Origin: Hymenobacter aerilatus
GTDB lineage: Bacteria > Bacteroidota > Bacteroidia > Cytophagales > Hymenobacteraceae
Direction of reading: 5' to 3'
Assembly (NCBI RefSeq): GCF_022921095.1
Contig: NZ_CP095053.1
Span: 596,001 to 660,000, forward strand
DNA length: 64,000 bases
Part shown: one piece after another, positions 51,854 to 58,836 of the stretch
Numbering within the stretch: position 1 is the stretch's first letter
Layout: the number at the start of each line of letters is the position of its first letter
The notes under the pieces: model-generated
What the model was told of the DNA's origin: nothing
Seen by the model: only the letters and a program-made list of their open reading frames with translations
Database searches by the model: none
Made by a program: the position numbers and the translations under genes

Positions 51854-52848
51854 GTCGCCACCCCACGCCCTGGCTGCTGGGTAGCCTGCTGGTGCTGCTG
51901 GTGCTGGTAGCCGCTGGTCTGCGCATCGGCAGCTACGATACCAGCTACGCCCTCATCGGCCGCGCTCTGCTGCACTACGACCCCACCGACCCCGCCCAAC
52001 TGGTGCTGGTGCAACTACGCCTACCCCGTATCCTGCTGGCCCTGCTGGCTGGTGGCAGCCTAGCGTTTAGCGGCTACCTGATGCAGGCTATGGTCAACAA
52101 TCCACTGGCCGACCCCTACCTATTGGGTACGGCCTCGGGCGCTTCGCTGGGAGCTATTCTGTGTTTTGCGCTGGTGCCTACCCTCACCGTAGCTGGTATC
52201 TACCTGCCACCACTGGCAGCCCTGAGCGGTGCGCTGGCGGCCACACTTGTAGTGGTGCTGCTAGGTACCCGGCGTGGGCAGCTGCTACCCGCGCAGTTGC
52301 TGCTAGCCGGGGTAGCGGTAGGTTCTCTAACAACAGCTATAGGAGGTGTGCTCACCTTTATGGCCAGCAGCCAGGAAAAACTACGTACCGTTGTTTTTTG
52401 GGCCATGGGCAGCTTCGAGCGAGCTGGTTGGGAGCTGTTGCCCTACCCGGCAGTGGCTTTGGCTGCGGCCTTACTACTCTTCACGTTTCGTCGCCACGAG
52501 CTGAATATATTGTTGCTAGGGGAGGAGCGCGCTGACGCACTGGGCGTATCGGTGGCCCGCACGCGCTGGCTGCTACTGCTTATATCTTCGGTACTTACAG
52601 GCTGTGTAGTAGCGCTTTGCGGGCCTGTTGGTTTTGTTGGATTAATGATTCCGCACATCACGCGCTGGGTGCTGGGCGTCACGGGGCCACTAAATTTGCT
52701 GTTCTGTGCCATCCTAGGGGCCGATTTCCTGTTAGCCTGCGACTTGTTGGCTCGTTTGCTCTACCCACCCGCCGGCCTACCCGTTGGCTTGGTTACGGCC
52801 CTATTCGGCGTGCCGTTCTTCGTATATTTGCTGCGAAAAAAAGGGTAA
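51850..52848 (+). CDS. FecCD/BtuC-type ABC permease
   Basis: This 332-residue inner-membrane protein has about ten helices. Family segments are LVQLRLPRILLALLAGGSLA near residue 52, GTASGASLGAILCFALVPTL near 96, the cytoplasmic coupling region ALGVSVARTRWLLLLISSVL near 232 and GPVGFVGLMIPHITRWVLG near 256. It pairs with the binding protein upstream. The usual third gene, the ATPase, is absent. The next gene is a QueD-like enzyme, so the ATPase must be encoded elsewhere. The ATG at 51850 overlaps the upstream stop; an earlier ATG at 51832 is possible. Confidence 0.88.
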   Translation: MSRHPTPWLLGSLLVLLVLVAAGLRIGSYDTSYALIGRALLHYDPTDPAQLVLVQLRLPRILLALLAGGSLAFSGYLMQAMVNNPLADPYLLGTASGASLGAILCFALVPTLTVAGIYLPPLAALSGALAATLVVVLLGTRRGQLLPAQLLLAGVAVGSLTTAIGGVLTFMASSQEKLRTVVFWAMGSFERAGWELLPYPAVALAAALLLFTFRRHELNILLLGEERADALGVSVARTRWLLLLISSVLTGCVVALCGPVGFVGLMIPHITRWVLGVTGPLNLLFCAILGADFLLACDLLARLLYPPAGLPVGLVTALFGVPFFVYLLRKKG

Positions 52849-52868
52849 CAGGATCTTTTGGGGTCTGA

Positions 52869-52958
52869 GGGACCAAGGGTCTGAAAACTGGGCTTAAGAA
52901 GCAATACTTATTCACCAGAACATCGAGCCCAGTTCCCAGGTCCCGGTCCCTTAAGCCC
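52869..52958. repeat. Imperfect hairpin with alternative pairings before the queD-like gene
   Basis: GGGACC...ACTGGGCT (52869-52894) can pair with AGCCCAGT...GGTCCC (52926-52950). In competition, GGGCTTAA (52890-52897) can pair with TTAAGCCC (52951-52958). It probably ends the transport operon. The exclusive pairings could also allow a switch, but it does not resemble a known preQ1 riboswitch. Confidence 0.45.
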
Positions 52959-52974
52959 AAACACCCCAGTACCC

Positions 52975-53397
52975 ATGCTATACATCAGCCGTCAGGAGCA
53001 CTTCAACGCTGCCCACAAACTATACAACCCCAAGTGGAGCGAGGAGCGCAACCACGAGGTATTTGGCCCCTGCGCCAATGTAAACTGGCACGGCCACAAC
53101 TACGAGTTGATTGTGACAGTGCGCGGCAACCCCGACCCCGAAACCGGCTTCGTAGTAGACCTGAAAGCTTTAAGCACGCTCATTAAACAACACATTATTG
53201 ACCAGGTAGACCACAAAAATCTGAATTTGGACGTGCCCTTTATGGCCGGCAAAATGGCTAGTACTGAAAACCTAGTTATAGCCTTCTGGGAAATTCTGGT
53301 CCGCGAACTACCCAGCATCACGTCGGCACAATTACATTGCCTCAAACTCTACGAAACCCCCCGCAACTTCGTCGAATATTACGGCGAAACAGAGTAA
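52975..53397 (+). CDS. queD: 6-carboxytetrahydropterin synthase (QueD/PTPS family)
   Basis: This 140-residue enzyme converts 7,8-dihydroneopterin triphosphate in the queuosine pathway. Zinc ligands are seen in HFNAAHKL near residue 9 and WHGHNYEL near 38. The catalytic Cys lies in FGPCANVNWHG, and FVVDLKALSTLIK and STENLVIAFWEIL complete the family. PTPS-type relatives that make tetrahydropterins share these motifs, so the queuosine assignment is likely but not certain. No other queuosine gene is in the window. Confidence 0.85.
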   Translation: MLYISRQEHFNAAHKLYNPKWSEERNHEVFGPCANVNWHGHNYELIVTVRGNPDPETGFVVDLKALSTLIKQHIIDQVDHKNLNLDVPFMAGKMASTENLVIAFWEILVRELPSITSAQLHCLKLYETPRNFVEYYGETE

Positions 53398-53495
53398 TGA
53401 ATAATTGAGAATTAATAATTAGAAATTGGTTTTTTGTTTAGCTAACCGAATCCAAGTTTTAATTCCTAATTCCTAATTCCTAATTCTTAATTATT
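53398..53495. repeat. AT-rich heptamer repeats between queD and lpxB
   Basis: Five tandem 7-base units (AATTCCT three times, AATTCTT, AATTATT) fill 53461-53495. They are partly mirrored by an inverted copy at about 53401-53425 (AATAATTGAGAATTAATAAT). The whole can fold into a weak hairpin. Repeat number may vary between strains. Confidence 0.6.
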
Positions 53496-53499
53496 AGAT

Positions 53500-54609
53500 A
53501 TGAAGTACTATCTGATTGCGGGTGAGCGTTCCGGCGATTTTCATGCTGCCAATTTGATGCGCCAGTTGCAGCAGCAAGACAGTGCCGCCGATTTTCGCTT
53601 TTGGGGTGGCGACATGATGCAGGCTGTGGGCGGCACAATGGTGCACCACTACCAGGAAATGGCCATTATGGGTTTCTGGGAAGCCGCTACCAGCCTGCTC
53701 AAGTTTCGCGGCTACCTCAAAGAATGTCAGCGGGATTTACTTGCCTACAAACCTGATGTAGTTATTCTGGTTGACTACGCTGGATTTAATATGCGCGTAG
53801 CAAAATTTGCCAAAAGCCACGGCATTAAGGTCTTCTACTACATTTCGCCTAAGATATGGGCCTGGAACCAAGGCCGCGTGCATAAGGTGAAAGCCCTGGT
53901 CGACCGGATGTTTGTCATCCTACCCTTTGAAGAGGAGTTCTATCAGCGGTTCGGCTACAAGGTGGATTACATTGGCAATCCTACCGCCGATGCCGTAGCC
54001 GAGCACCCTACTGCCCCCGATTTCTACCAGCGCAACCATCTCGACCGGCAGAAGCCAATCATTGCGGTGCTGCCCGGTTCACGTAAGCAGGAAATAGAGG
54101 AGATGCTTTACGAGATGGTGGCCATTCTACCACCTTTCCTCGACTACCAGTTCATCGTGGCCGGCGTCGACAACCTCGACCCCAACTACTACGCCCACTT
54201 CGAGCGCAACAACGTTCGCATTCTTTTCAACCAAACCTACGATCTGCTTCGGCATGCCACCGCTGCCCTCGTTACCAGCGGTACCGCCACCTTAGAAACA
54301 GCCTTATTTGGCGTGCCACAAGTGGTTTGCTACCGTACCAGTGCCGTGACCTACGCCATCGGCAAAGCAGTTATCAAGGTACCCTACATCTCACTCGTCA
54401 ACCTGATTGTAGACCGCGAGGTAGTAAAAGAACTGATTCAGGGTGAGCTTAACTCTCGGAACCTCGTTACGGAGCTAAAGAAAATCACCGCCGACGAGGA
54501 GTTTATTGCCGAACAGAAAGCTGGCTACGCCGAATTGCGTGAGAAGCTAGGTAGGCACAATGCGGCGGAAAAGGCGGCAAAGCTGATGGTAGGATATTTG
54601 AAGAAATAG
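53500..54609 (+). CDS. lpxB: Lipid-A-disaccharide synthase
   Basis: This 369-residue peripheral membrane GT19 enzyme joins UDP-2,3-diacylglucosamine and lipid X in lipid A synthesis. It opens with MKYYLIAGERSGDFHAANLM and has GFWEAATSLLKFRGYLKEC near residue 65, YYISPKIWAWNQGRVHKVKA near 113, VLPGSRKQEIEEMLYEMVA near 189 and TSGTATLETALFGVPQVVCY near 260. Length is normal. The gene stands alone, preceded by AT-rich repeats. Confidence 0.93.
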   Translation: MKYYLIAGERSGDFHAANLMRQLQQQDSAADFRFWGGDMMQAVGGTMVHHYQEMAIMGFWEAATSLLKFRGYLKECQRDLLAYKPDVVILVDYAGFNMRVAKFAKSHGIKVFYYISPKIWAWNQGRVHKVKALVDRMFVILPFEEEFYQRFGYKVDYIGNPTADAVAEHPTAPDFYQRNHLDRQKPIIAVLPGSRKQEIEEMLYEMVAILPPFLDYQFIVAGVDNLDPNYYAHFERNNVRILFNQTYDLLRHATAALVTSGTATLETALFGVPQVVCYRTSAVTYAIGKAVIKVPYISLVNLIVDREVVKELIQGELNSRNLVTELKKITADEEFIAEQKAGYAELREKLGRHNAAEKAAKLMVGYLKK

Positions 54610-54631
54610 TGGATATCTTATTGTGTTATGT

Positions 54632-54742
54632 ATGAAGGGAAACCTCGATATTAGTCCATTTTATACATATGTAATTTGGGTAGTTTTATTAATTGTATTT
54701 TGTATAGTAGGCATTCCTTTGTCTAAAATATTTTTCAGTTAA
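54632..54742 (+). CDS. Possible 36-residue membrane microprotein
   Basis: A small frame of 36 codons (MKGNLDISPFYTYVIW start) encodes a polar N-terminus, one hydrophobic helix (VIWVVLLIVFCIVGIPL) and a short tail SKIFFS. The DNA is much more AT-rich than its neighbours. It starts 22 bases after lpxB and ends 12 bases before a strong terminator, so it lies inside the lpxB transcript. A single-span membrane peptide is plausible, but no relative is recognised and a chance frame cannot be excluded. Confidence 0.4.
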   Translation: MKGNLDISPFYTYVIWVVLLIVFCIVGIPLSKIFFS

Positions 54743-54754
54743 TCTTTTCAAAGA

Positions 54755-54809
54755 GCATAAAAAGCAAAGGCCGGAACGTAGCATACGTTCCGGCCTTTGC
54801 TTTTTATGC
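54755..54809. terminator. Perfect 26-bp hairpin, two-way terminator
   Basis: Arms 54755-54780 and 54784-54809 are exact reverse complements with loop GCA. It lies between the convergent lpxB unit and clpX. Confidence 0.88.
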
Positions 54810-54816
54810 AGCACTC

Positions 54817-56040
54817 CTACGCCGCCCGCAACTGCTTCAGCGGTGACTGCTCAAACTTACTACGCGCATAATCTGCGTCAATCACCAATTCGTTTGCATC
54901 TGCATCCGATGGCATGTCGAACATGGCGTCGGTCATGATGCTTTCGCAGATACTGCGCAGGCCGCGAGCCCCAAGGCGGTACTCATCAGCGCGCTGCACG
55001 ATGTACTCCAGGGCATCTTCCGAGAAGCTCAACTCAATGCCTTCCATTTGGAACAGGCGCTGGTACTGCTTCACAATCGAGTTCTTCGGCTCCGTCAGGA
55101 TTTTGCGCAGGGTAGCGTGGTCTAAAGGGTTGAGGTGCGTGAGTACGGGTAGGCGGCCAATCAACTCGGGAATCAAGCCGAATGCCTTTAGGTCCTGTGC
55201 CGTCACGTAGCGCAGAAAATTCTGCGTATCGATGTTCTCCTCCAGTTGCGTTTTGGCAAAGCCAATGGGCTTGGTATTGAGACGGTTTTTGATGATGCGC
55301 TCAATGCCTACAAAAGCGCCTCCACAGATGAACAGGATATTTTCAGTATTCACCGTAATCATCTTCTGCTCGGGGTGCTTGCGGCCGCCGTGCGGGGGCA
55401 CGTTCACGGTAGTGCCTTCCAACAGCTTTAGCATAGCCTGCTGCACGCCCTCGCCGCTCACGTCGCGCGTGATGCTGGGGTTGTCGCTCTTACGCGCAAT
55501 CTTGTCGATTTCGTCGATATACACGATACCGCGCTCTGCTGCCTCTACATTGTAATCGGCAGCTTGCAGGAGGCGTGTGAGGATGCTTTCCACGTCTTCA
55601 CCCACGTAGCCAGCTTCGGTCAGCACGGTAGCATCGGCTATGCAGAAGGGTACTTGCAAAATATTAGCCAGCATGCGCGTCAGGAAGGTTTTGCCGGTAC
55701 CGGTTTCGCCTACCATGATGATGTTCGATTTCTCAATCACCACATCGTCTTTCTGCGGCTTCTGCATCAGGCGCTTGTAGTGGTTATATACCGCCACCGA
55801 CATCACCTTTTTGGCCTCATCCTGCCCTACCACGTACTGGTCGAGATAGTCCTTCATCTCGCGCGGCTTCACCAAATTGAACTTGGGCGCTTTGCTGTTC
55901 GAGCGAATCTTGTTTTCCTCGTTCAATATCTGCTGGGCCTGACCTACGCACCGCTCACAGATGTGCGCATTGATGCCGGAAATCATGACCGAAACTTCTT
56001 TTTTGGCTTTGCCGCAGAAGGAGCACGTTATATCTGCCAT
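54817..56040 (-). CDS. clpX: ATP-dependent Clp protease ATP-binding subunit ClpX
   Basis: This 407-residue AAA+ unfoldase feeds substrates to ClpP. The N-terminal zinc-binding domain has [15 protein letters not shown] and CERCV (four Cys). Walker A is [11 protein letters not shown] near residue 112, Walker [13 protein letters not shown] near 174, and [28 protein letters not shown] and [16 protein letters not shown] follow. It is complete. The clpP gene lies 198 bases upstream on the same strand, with a hairpin and a -7 box between, so clpX can be expressed on its own. Confidence 0.97.
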   Translation of the reverse strand: MADITCSFCGKAKKEVSVMISGINAHICERCVGQAQQILNEENKIRSNSKAPKFNLVKPREMKDYLDQYVVGQDEAKKVMSVAVYNHYKRLMQKPQKDDVVIEKSNIIMVGETGTGKTFLTRMLANILQVPFCIADATVLTEAGYVGEDVESILTRLLQAADYNVEAAERGIVYIDEIDKIARKSDNPSITRDVSGEGVQQAMLKLLEGTTVNVPPHGGRKHPEQKMITVNTENILFICGGAFVGIERIIKNRLNTKPIGFAKTQLEENIDTQNFLRYVTAQDLKAFGLIPELIGRLPVLTHLNPLDHATLRKILTEPKNSIVKQYQRLFQMEGIELSFSEDALEYIVQRADEYRLGARGLRSICESIMTDAMFDMPSDADANELVIDADYARSKFEQSPLKQLRAA

Positions 56041-56092
56041 TGTAGAACTCTCAGAAATAGGGGGTAGAACCGGTAGAAATGCAACCGGTTAT

Positions 56093-56100
56093 CAAAGGTA
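56093..56100 (-). promoter_or_regulatory. Candidate -7 element of clpX
   Basis: The minus strand reads TACCTTTG, a full -7 match, 53 bases before the clpX ATG. At 19 bases the -33 site reads TCG instead of TTG. Confidence 0.5.
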
Positions 56101-56165
56101 CGAAAAGGCCAACGCCCGACGAGCAAAAAAAAGTTGCCACAACGAGGAAATCTGCCCGAAGCAAA

Positions 56166-56203
56166 AAGCCCGCCGAGTGACCTGATGGTCATCCGGCGGG
56201 CTT
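56166..56203 (-). terminator. Hairpin after clpP
   Basis: Arms AAGCCCGCCG (56166-56175) and CGGCGGGCTT (56194-56203) are perfect and on the minus strand are followed by a T-run. It lies 36 bases beyond the clpP stop and partly separates clpP from clpX. Confidence 0.8.
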
Positions 56204-56238
56204 ACGTATGTCATTCCAAACAGAATGACACGACTAAC

Positions 56239-56946
56239 TTAGTCTTTCTTTTTCTCCAGAACTTCGTCAATCAGGCCATACTCTTTGGCCTCATCAGCGC
56301 GCATCCAGTAGTCGCGGTCCGAGTTGTCGTGGATTTCCTGATAGGTTTTGCCGGTGTGCATGGCCAGGATATCATATAACTCCTTGCGCAGCTTCAGAAT
56401 CTCACGGGCCGTGATTTCAATATCCGACGACTGTCCCTGCGCGCCACCCGAAGGCTGGTGAATCATGACGCGAGCGTGGGGTAGGGCCGAGCGTTTGTCT
56501 TTAGCGCCACCAGCCAGCAACACGGCACCCATCGAAGCAGCCAAACCAGTGCAGATAGTAGCCACGTCGGGATTCACGTACTGCATCGTGTCGTAGATAC
56601 CCAAGCCGGCATACACCGAGCCACCAGGCGAGTTGATGTAGAGCAGAATGTCTTTCTTGGCGTCAGCTGACTCCAGGAACAACAGCTGCGCCGTGATGAT
56701 GTTGGCGATATAGTCGTCTACGCCCGTGCCCAGGAACACGATGCGGTCCATAATCAGGCGCGAGAAAACGTCAATTTCAGCGAAGCGGGTAGGGCGCTCT
56801 TCAATTACCGAGCGGGTCATGCCAGTAGGCAGCATCAGGCCGTTGCGGGTCTGGCCCTCCACGTGCTGGATGTATTGGTCAACGCCCAGGCTGCTCATGC
56901 CTTGGCCTTTCACAGCAAACTTACGGAATTCTTGTTTATTCAGCAT
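56239..56946 (-). CDS. clpP: ATP-dependent Clp protease proteolytic subunit
   Basis: This 235-residue serine protease forms tetradecamers that work with Clp[21 protein letters not shown], the catalytic Ser in [11 protein letters not shown] near residue 130, the His in [10 protein letters not shown] near 155 and the acidic residue in SDRDYWM near 208 are in place. The N-terminus is about 25 residues longer than in E. coli, which is usual in Bacteroidota. The order tig, clpP, clpX on one strand fits a proteostasis cluster. Confidence 0.97.
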   Translation of the reverse strand: MLNKQEFRKFAVKGQGMSSLGVDQYIQHVEGQTRNGLMLPTGMTRSVIEERPTRFAEIDVFSRLIMDRIVFLGTGVDDYIANIITAQLLFLESADAKKDILLYINSPGGSVYAGLGIYDTMQYVNPDVATICTGLAASMGAVLLAGGAKDKRSALPHARVMIHQPSGGAQGQSSDIEITAREILKLRKELYDILAMHTGKTYQEIHDNSDRDYWMRADEAKEYGLIDEVLEKKKD

Positions 56947-56986
56947 GGGGAAAAATAAGGTAGTGTGAGTTCAACGAAAACTATGA

Positions 56987-57031
56987 GTCAACAAAAAAGC
57001 CCTTACGGCAAGTAAGGGCTTTTTTGTTGAC
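56987..57031. terminator. Perfect 20-bp hairpin between tig and clpP
   Basis: Arms 56987-57006 and 57012-57031 are exact reverse complements with a 5-base loop and a T-rich outer part. It lies 22 bases after the tig stop and 41 bases before the clpP start, so it should limit read-through from tig to clpP. Confidence 0.85.
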
Positions 57032-57052
57032 CTGAAAACCTAATACGGCAAA

Positions 57053-58390
57053 TTAGCTCGCCTGTTGGTTTTGATTGCGGAAGTCCTCGGCCGTAATCGG
57101 TGTTTCGTTAACAACAACTTTGCCGCGCAGGTTTTCGAGTACTTTCTCTGCCAGAATGGCTTCATACTCGTCCACGTAGTTCTTCCCGTTGTCCTGGCGC
57201 AGATAGTTATCGGCAAAGCTGCGCATCGACGCCTGCAGCTCTTCGTTCACCTCGGGCAGGTTGAACTGGCCCATGATCTTCTGAATGGTGCGGTCTACGA
57301 TTTCGTCGTTCGACACCTTCAGGCCTTCGGTTTCCACTACCTTGTTGCGCACCATCGACCACTTCAGCTCACGCTCGTAGTCGTTGTAGTGCTCTTCTAC
57401 CTGCTCAGCCGTCAGTTTGCCCTGGTTAGCACGTACCAACCACTTCTTGAAGAACTCTTTGGGTAGTTCAACTTGCAGGCTGTCAATTACTTTATCGATG
57501 ATCTGACGGTTTACCAGGTTGTCAGACTCACGGTCGTAGTTCTCTTGGATGGTGGTGCGCACCTTTTCATCGAACTCCTCTTTCGAGGTGACAATGTCCT
57601 TGCCGAATACTTTATCAAACAGTTCCTGGTTGAACTCAGCAGCATTGGTACGGTTGATTTTCTCCACCGTCAGCGTGTAGTCACCGCTTACTTCGGCAGC
57701 TTCATCCTTGCTCAAGCCCGAGAAGTTGGCAATTGCTGATACGTCGCCGTCGAAGGCTTCTTTCAGATCAAACGTAATGCTGTCCTCTGGCTTCACACCG
57801 ATGAAGCGCTCCACGCCATTCTTTACTTTATTGATGGGGAGCAACACCACGTTGCCTTCCTCCTCAGCGTCAGCCTTTTTCAGGCGACCGTATAGGTAGT
57901 CGTTATCCTCCGAAACCTCAGGGTTTGTGCTTTCGCCAAACTGACGGCCAATCTGGTCGTAGGTTTCCGTGAGGGTAGCCTCGTCGAGCGACACTTGGTT
58001 GCGGTCTACCGTAATGCTTTGATCAGCAGGTAGCTCAATTTCGGGGAGCAGGCCCAGTTCAAACTGGAAGCTGAAGTCCTTCTGGTTATCAAAGTCAACA
58101 TCCGTCGGCACTGGAATCGGCTCGCCCAGAATGCGCAGGTTGTTCTCCTTAATATACGCATCTACCGATTTGCCCAACCGCTCGTTGATTTCATCGGCCA
58201 GCAGGCCTTTGCCGTACATTTTGCGCACCAGGCCAGCGGGCACTTTACCCGGACGGAAACCTTTGATTTGCGCTTTTTTGGCGTAGTCCTTAATTTTTTG
58301 GTCTACGTTGGCAGCATAATCGGCCTCCGTCAGGTTTACTGTCAGGATGGCACTCAGCTGGTCGTCTTTCTTGTCGAGGGTAATGTCCAA
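57053..58390 (-). CDS. tig: Trigger factor chaperone
   Basis: This 445-residue ribosome-associated chaperone has the ribosome-binding loop IKGFRPGKVPAGLVRKMYG at about residues 43-60, a middle region in the place of the FKBP-type domain (about 150-245, degenerate as in other Bacteroidota), and a long helical C-terminal domain (EEFDEKVRTTIQENYDRESD, EEHYNDYERELKWSMVRNKV). Full length for the phylum. It heads the tig, clpP, clpX gene order. Confidence 0.93.
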   Translation of the reverse strand: MDITLDKKDDQLSAILTVNLTEADYAANVDQKIKDYAKKAQIKGFRPGKVPAGLVRKMYGKGLLADEINERLGKSVDAYIKENNLRILGEPIPVPTDVDFDNQKDFSFQFELGLLPEIELPADQSITVDRNQVSLDEATLTETYDQIGRQFGESTNPEVSEDNDYLYGRLKKADAEEEGNVVLLPINKVKNGVERFIGVKPEDSITFDLKEAFDGDVSAIANFSGLSKDEAAEVSGDYTLTVEKINRTNAAEFNQELFDKVFGKDIVTSKEEFDEKVRTTIQENYDRESDNLVNRQIIDKVIDSLQVELPKEFFKKWLVRANQGKLTAEQVEEHYNDYERELKWSMVRNKVVETEGLKVSNDEIVDRTIQKIMGQFNLPEVNEELQASMRSFADNYLRQDNGKNYVDEYEAILAEKVLENLRGKVVVNETPITAEDFRNQNQQAS

Positions 58391-58476
58391 AACAGGTCGT
58401 CGGTTAGAAGTAGGGTAGGGCTGGCGCCATGCCTAGCCGTTCCCCACGGCGGATGAATACGTGGTTGAAAAAGAAA

Positions 58477-58504
58477 AGCCCCCAACGGGTGGGTTGAGGG
58501 CTTC
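58477..58504 (-). terminator. Terminator of tRNA-Leu(UAG)
   Basis: AAGCCCCCAAC (58477-58487) pairs with GTTGAGGGCTT (58494-58504) with one wobble pair. On the minus strand it is followed by TTCTTTTT. It lies 46 bases after the tRNA. Confidence 0.7.
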
Positions 58505-58549
58505 TGTTGTTGTTTCCAGTAAAAACCAGAAACGAATACTGTAAATAAG

Positions 58550-58631
58550 TGCGGATGGAGGGACTCGAACCCACACGCCTTGCGGCACCAGATCCTAAGT
58601 CTGGCACGTCTACCAATTTCGCCACATCCGC
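58550..58631 (-). tRNA. tRNA-Leu (anticodon UAG)
   Basis: On the minus strand the 82-base gene starts GCGGATG and ends CATCCGC plus discriminator A, giving a 7-bp acceptor stem. GGCGAAATTGGTAGACG is the tRNA-Leu D-arm. The anticodon stem CCAGA/TCTGG encloses CTTAGGA with TAG (58595-58597 on the plus strand as CTA). A long variable arm and GTTCGAG T-loop follow. CCA is not encoded. Confidence 0.95.
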
Positions 58632-58658
58632 GTATCCCGGCCTTCTGCCTTGGGGGCG

Positions 58659-58688
58659 CAAAGCTACGCAACTGTTTTGAAAATCCAA
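58659..58688 (-). promoter_or_regulatory. Consensus promoter of tRNA-Leu(UAG)
   Basis: On the minus strand TTG (58688-58686) is followed after exactly 19 bases by TAGCTTTG (58666-58659), a complete match to the Bacteroidota promoter TTG-N19-TAnnTTTG. The tRNA begins 27 bases downstream. Confidence 0.8.
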
Positions 58689-58836
58689 AAGTAAATTCAA
58701 GTGTTTGCATAATAGTGCCAGTCAGCAGGGCATCGTTGGCCAAAAGACAACCTTTTATTGGCTTCTCGCTGTTGGTCTATGTTGTACCTTCGTTTTCTTA
58801 CTCTGCCTACCCGGAGCAGTGCTCCACTTGCATACT

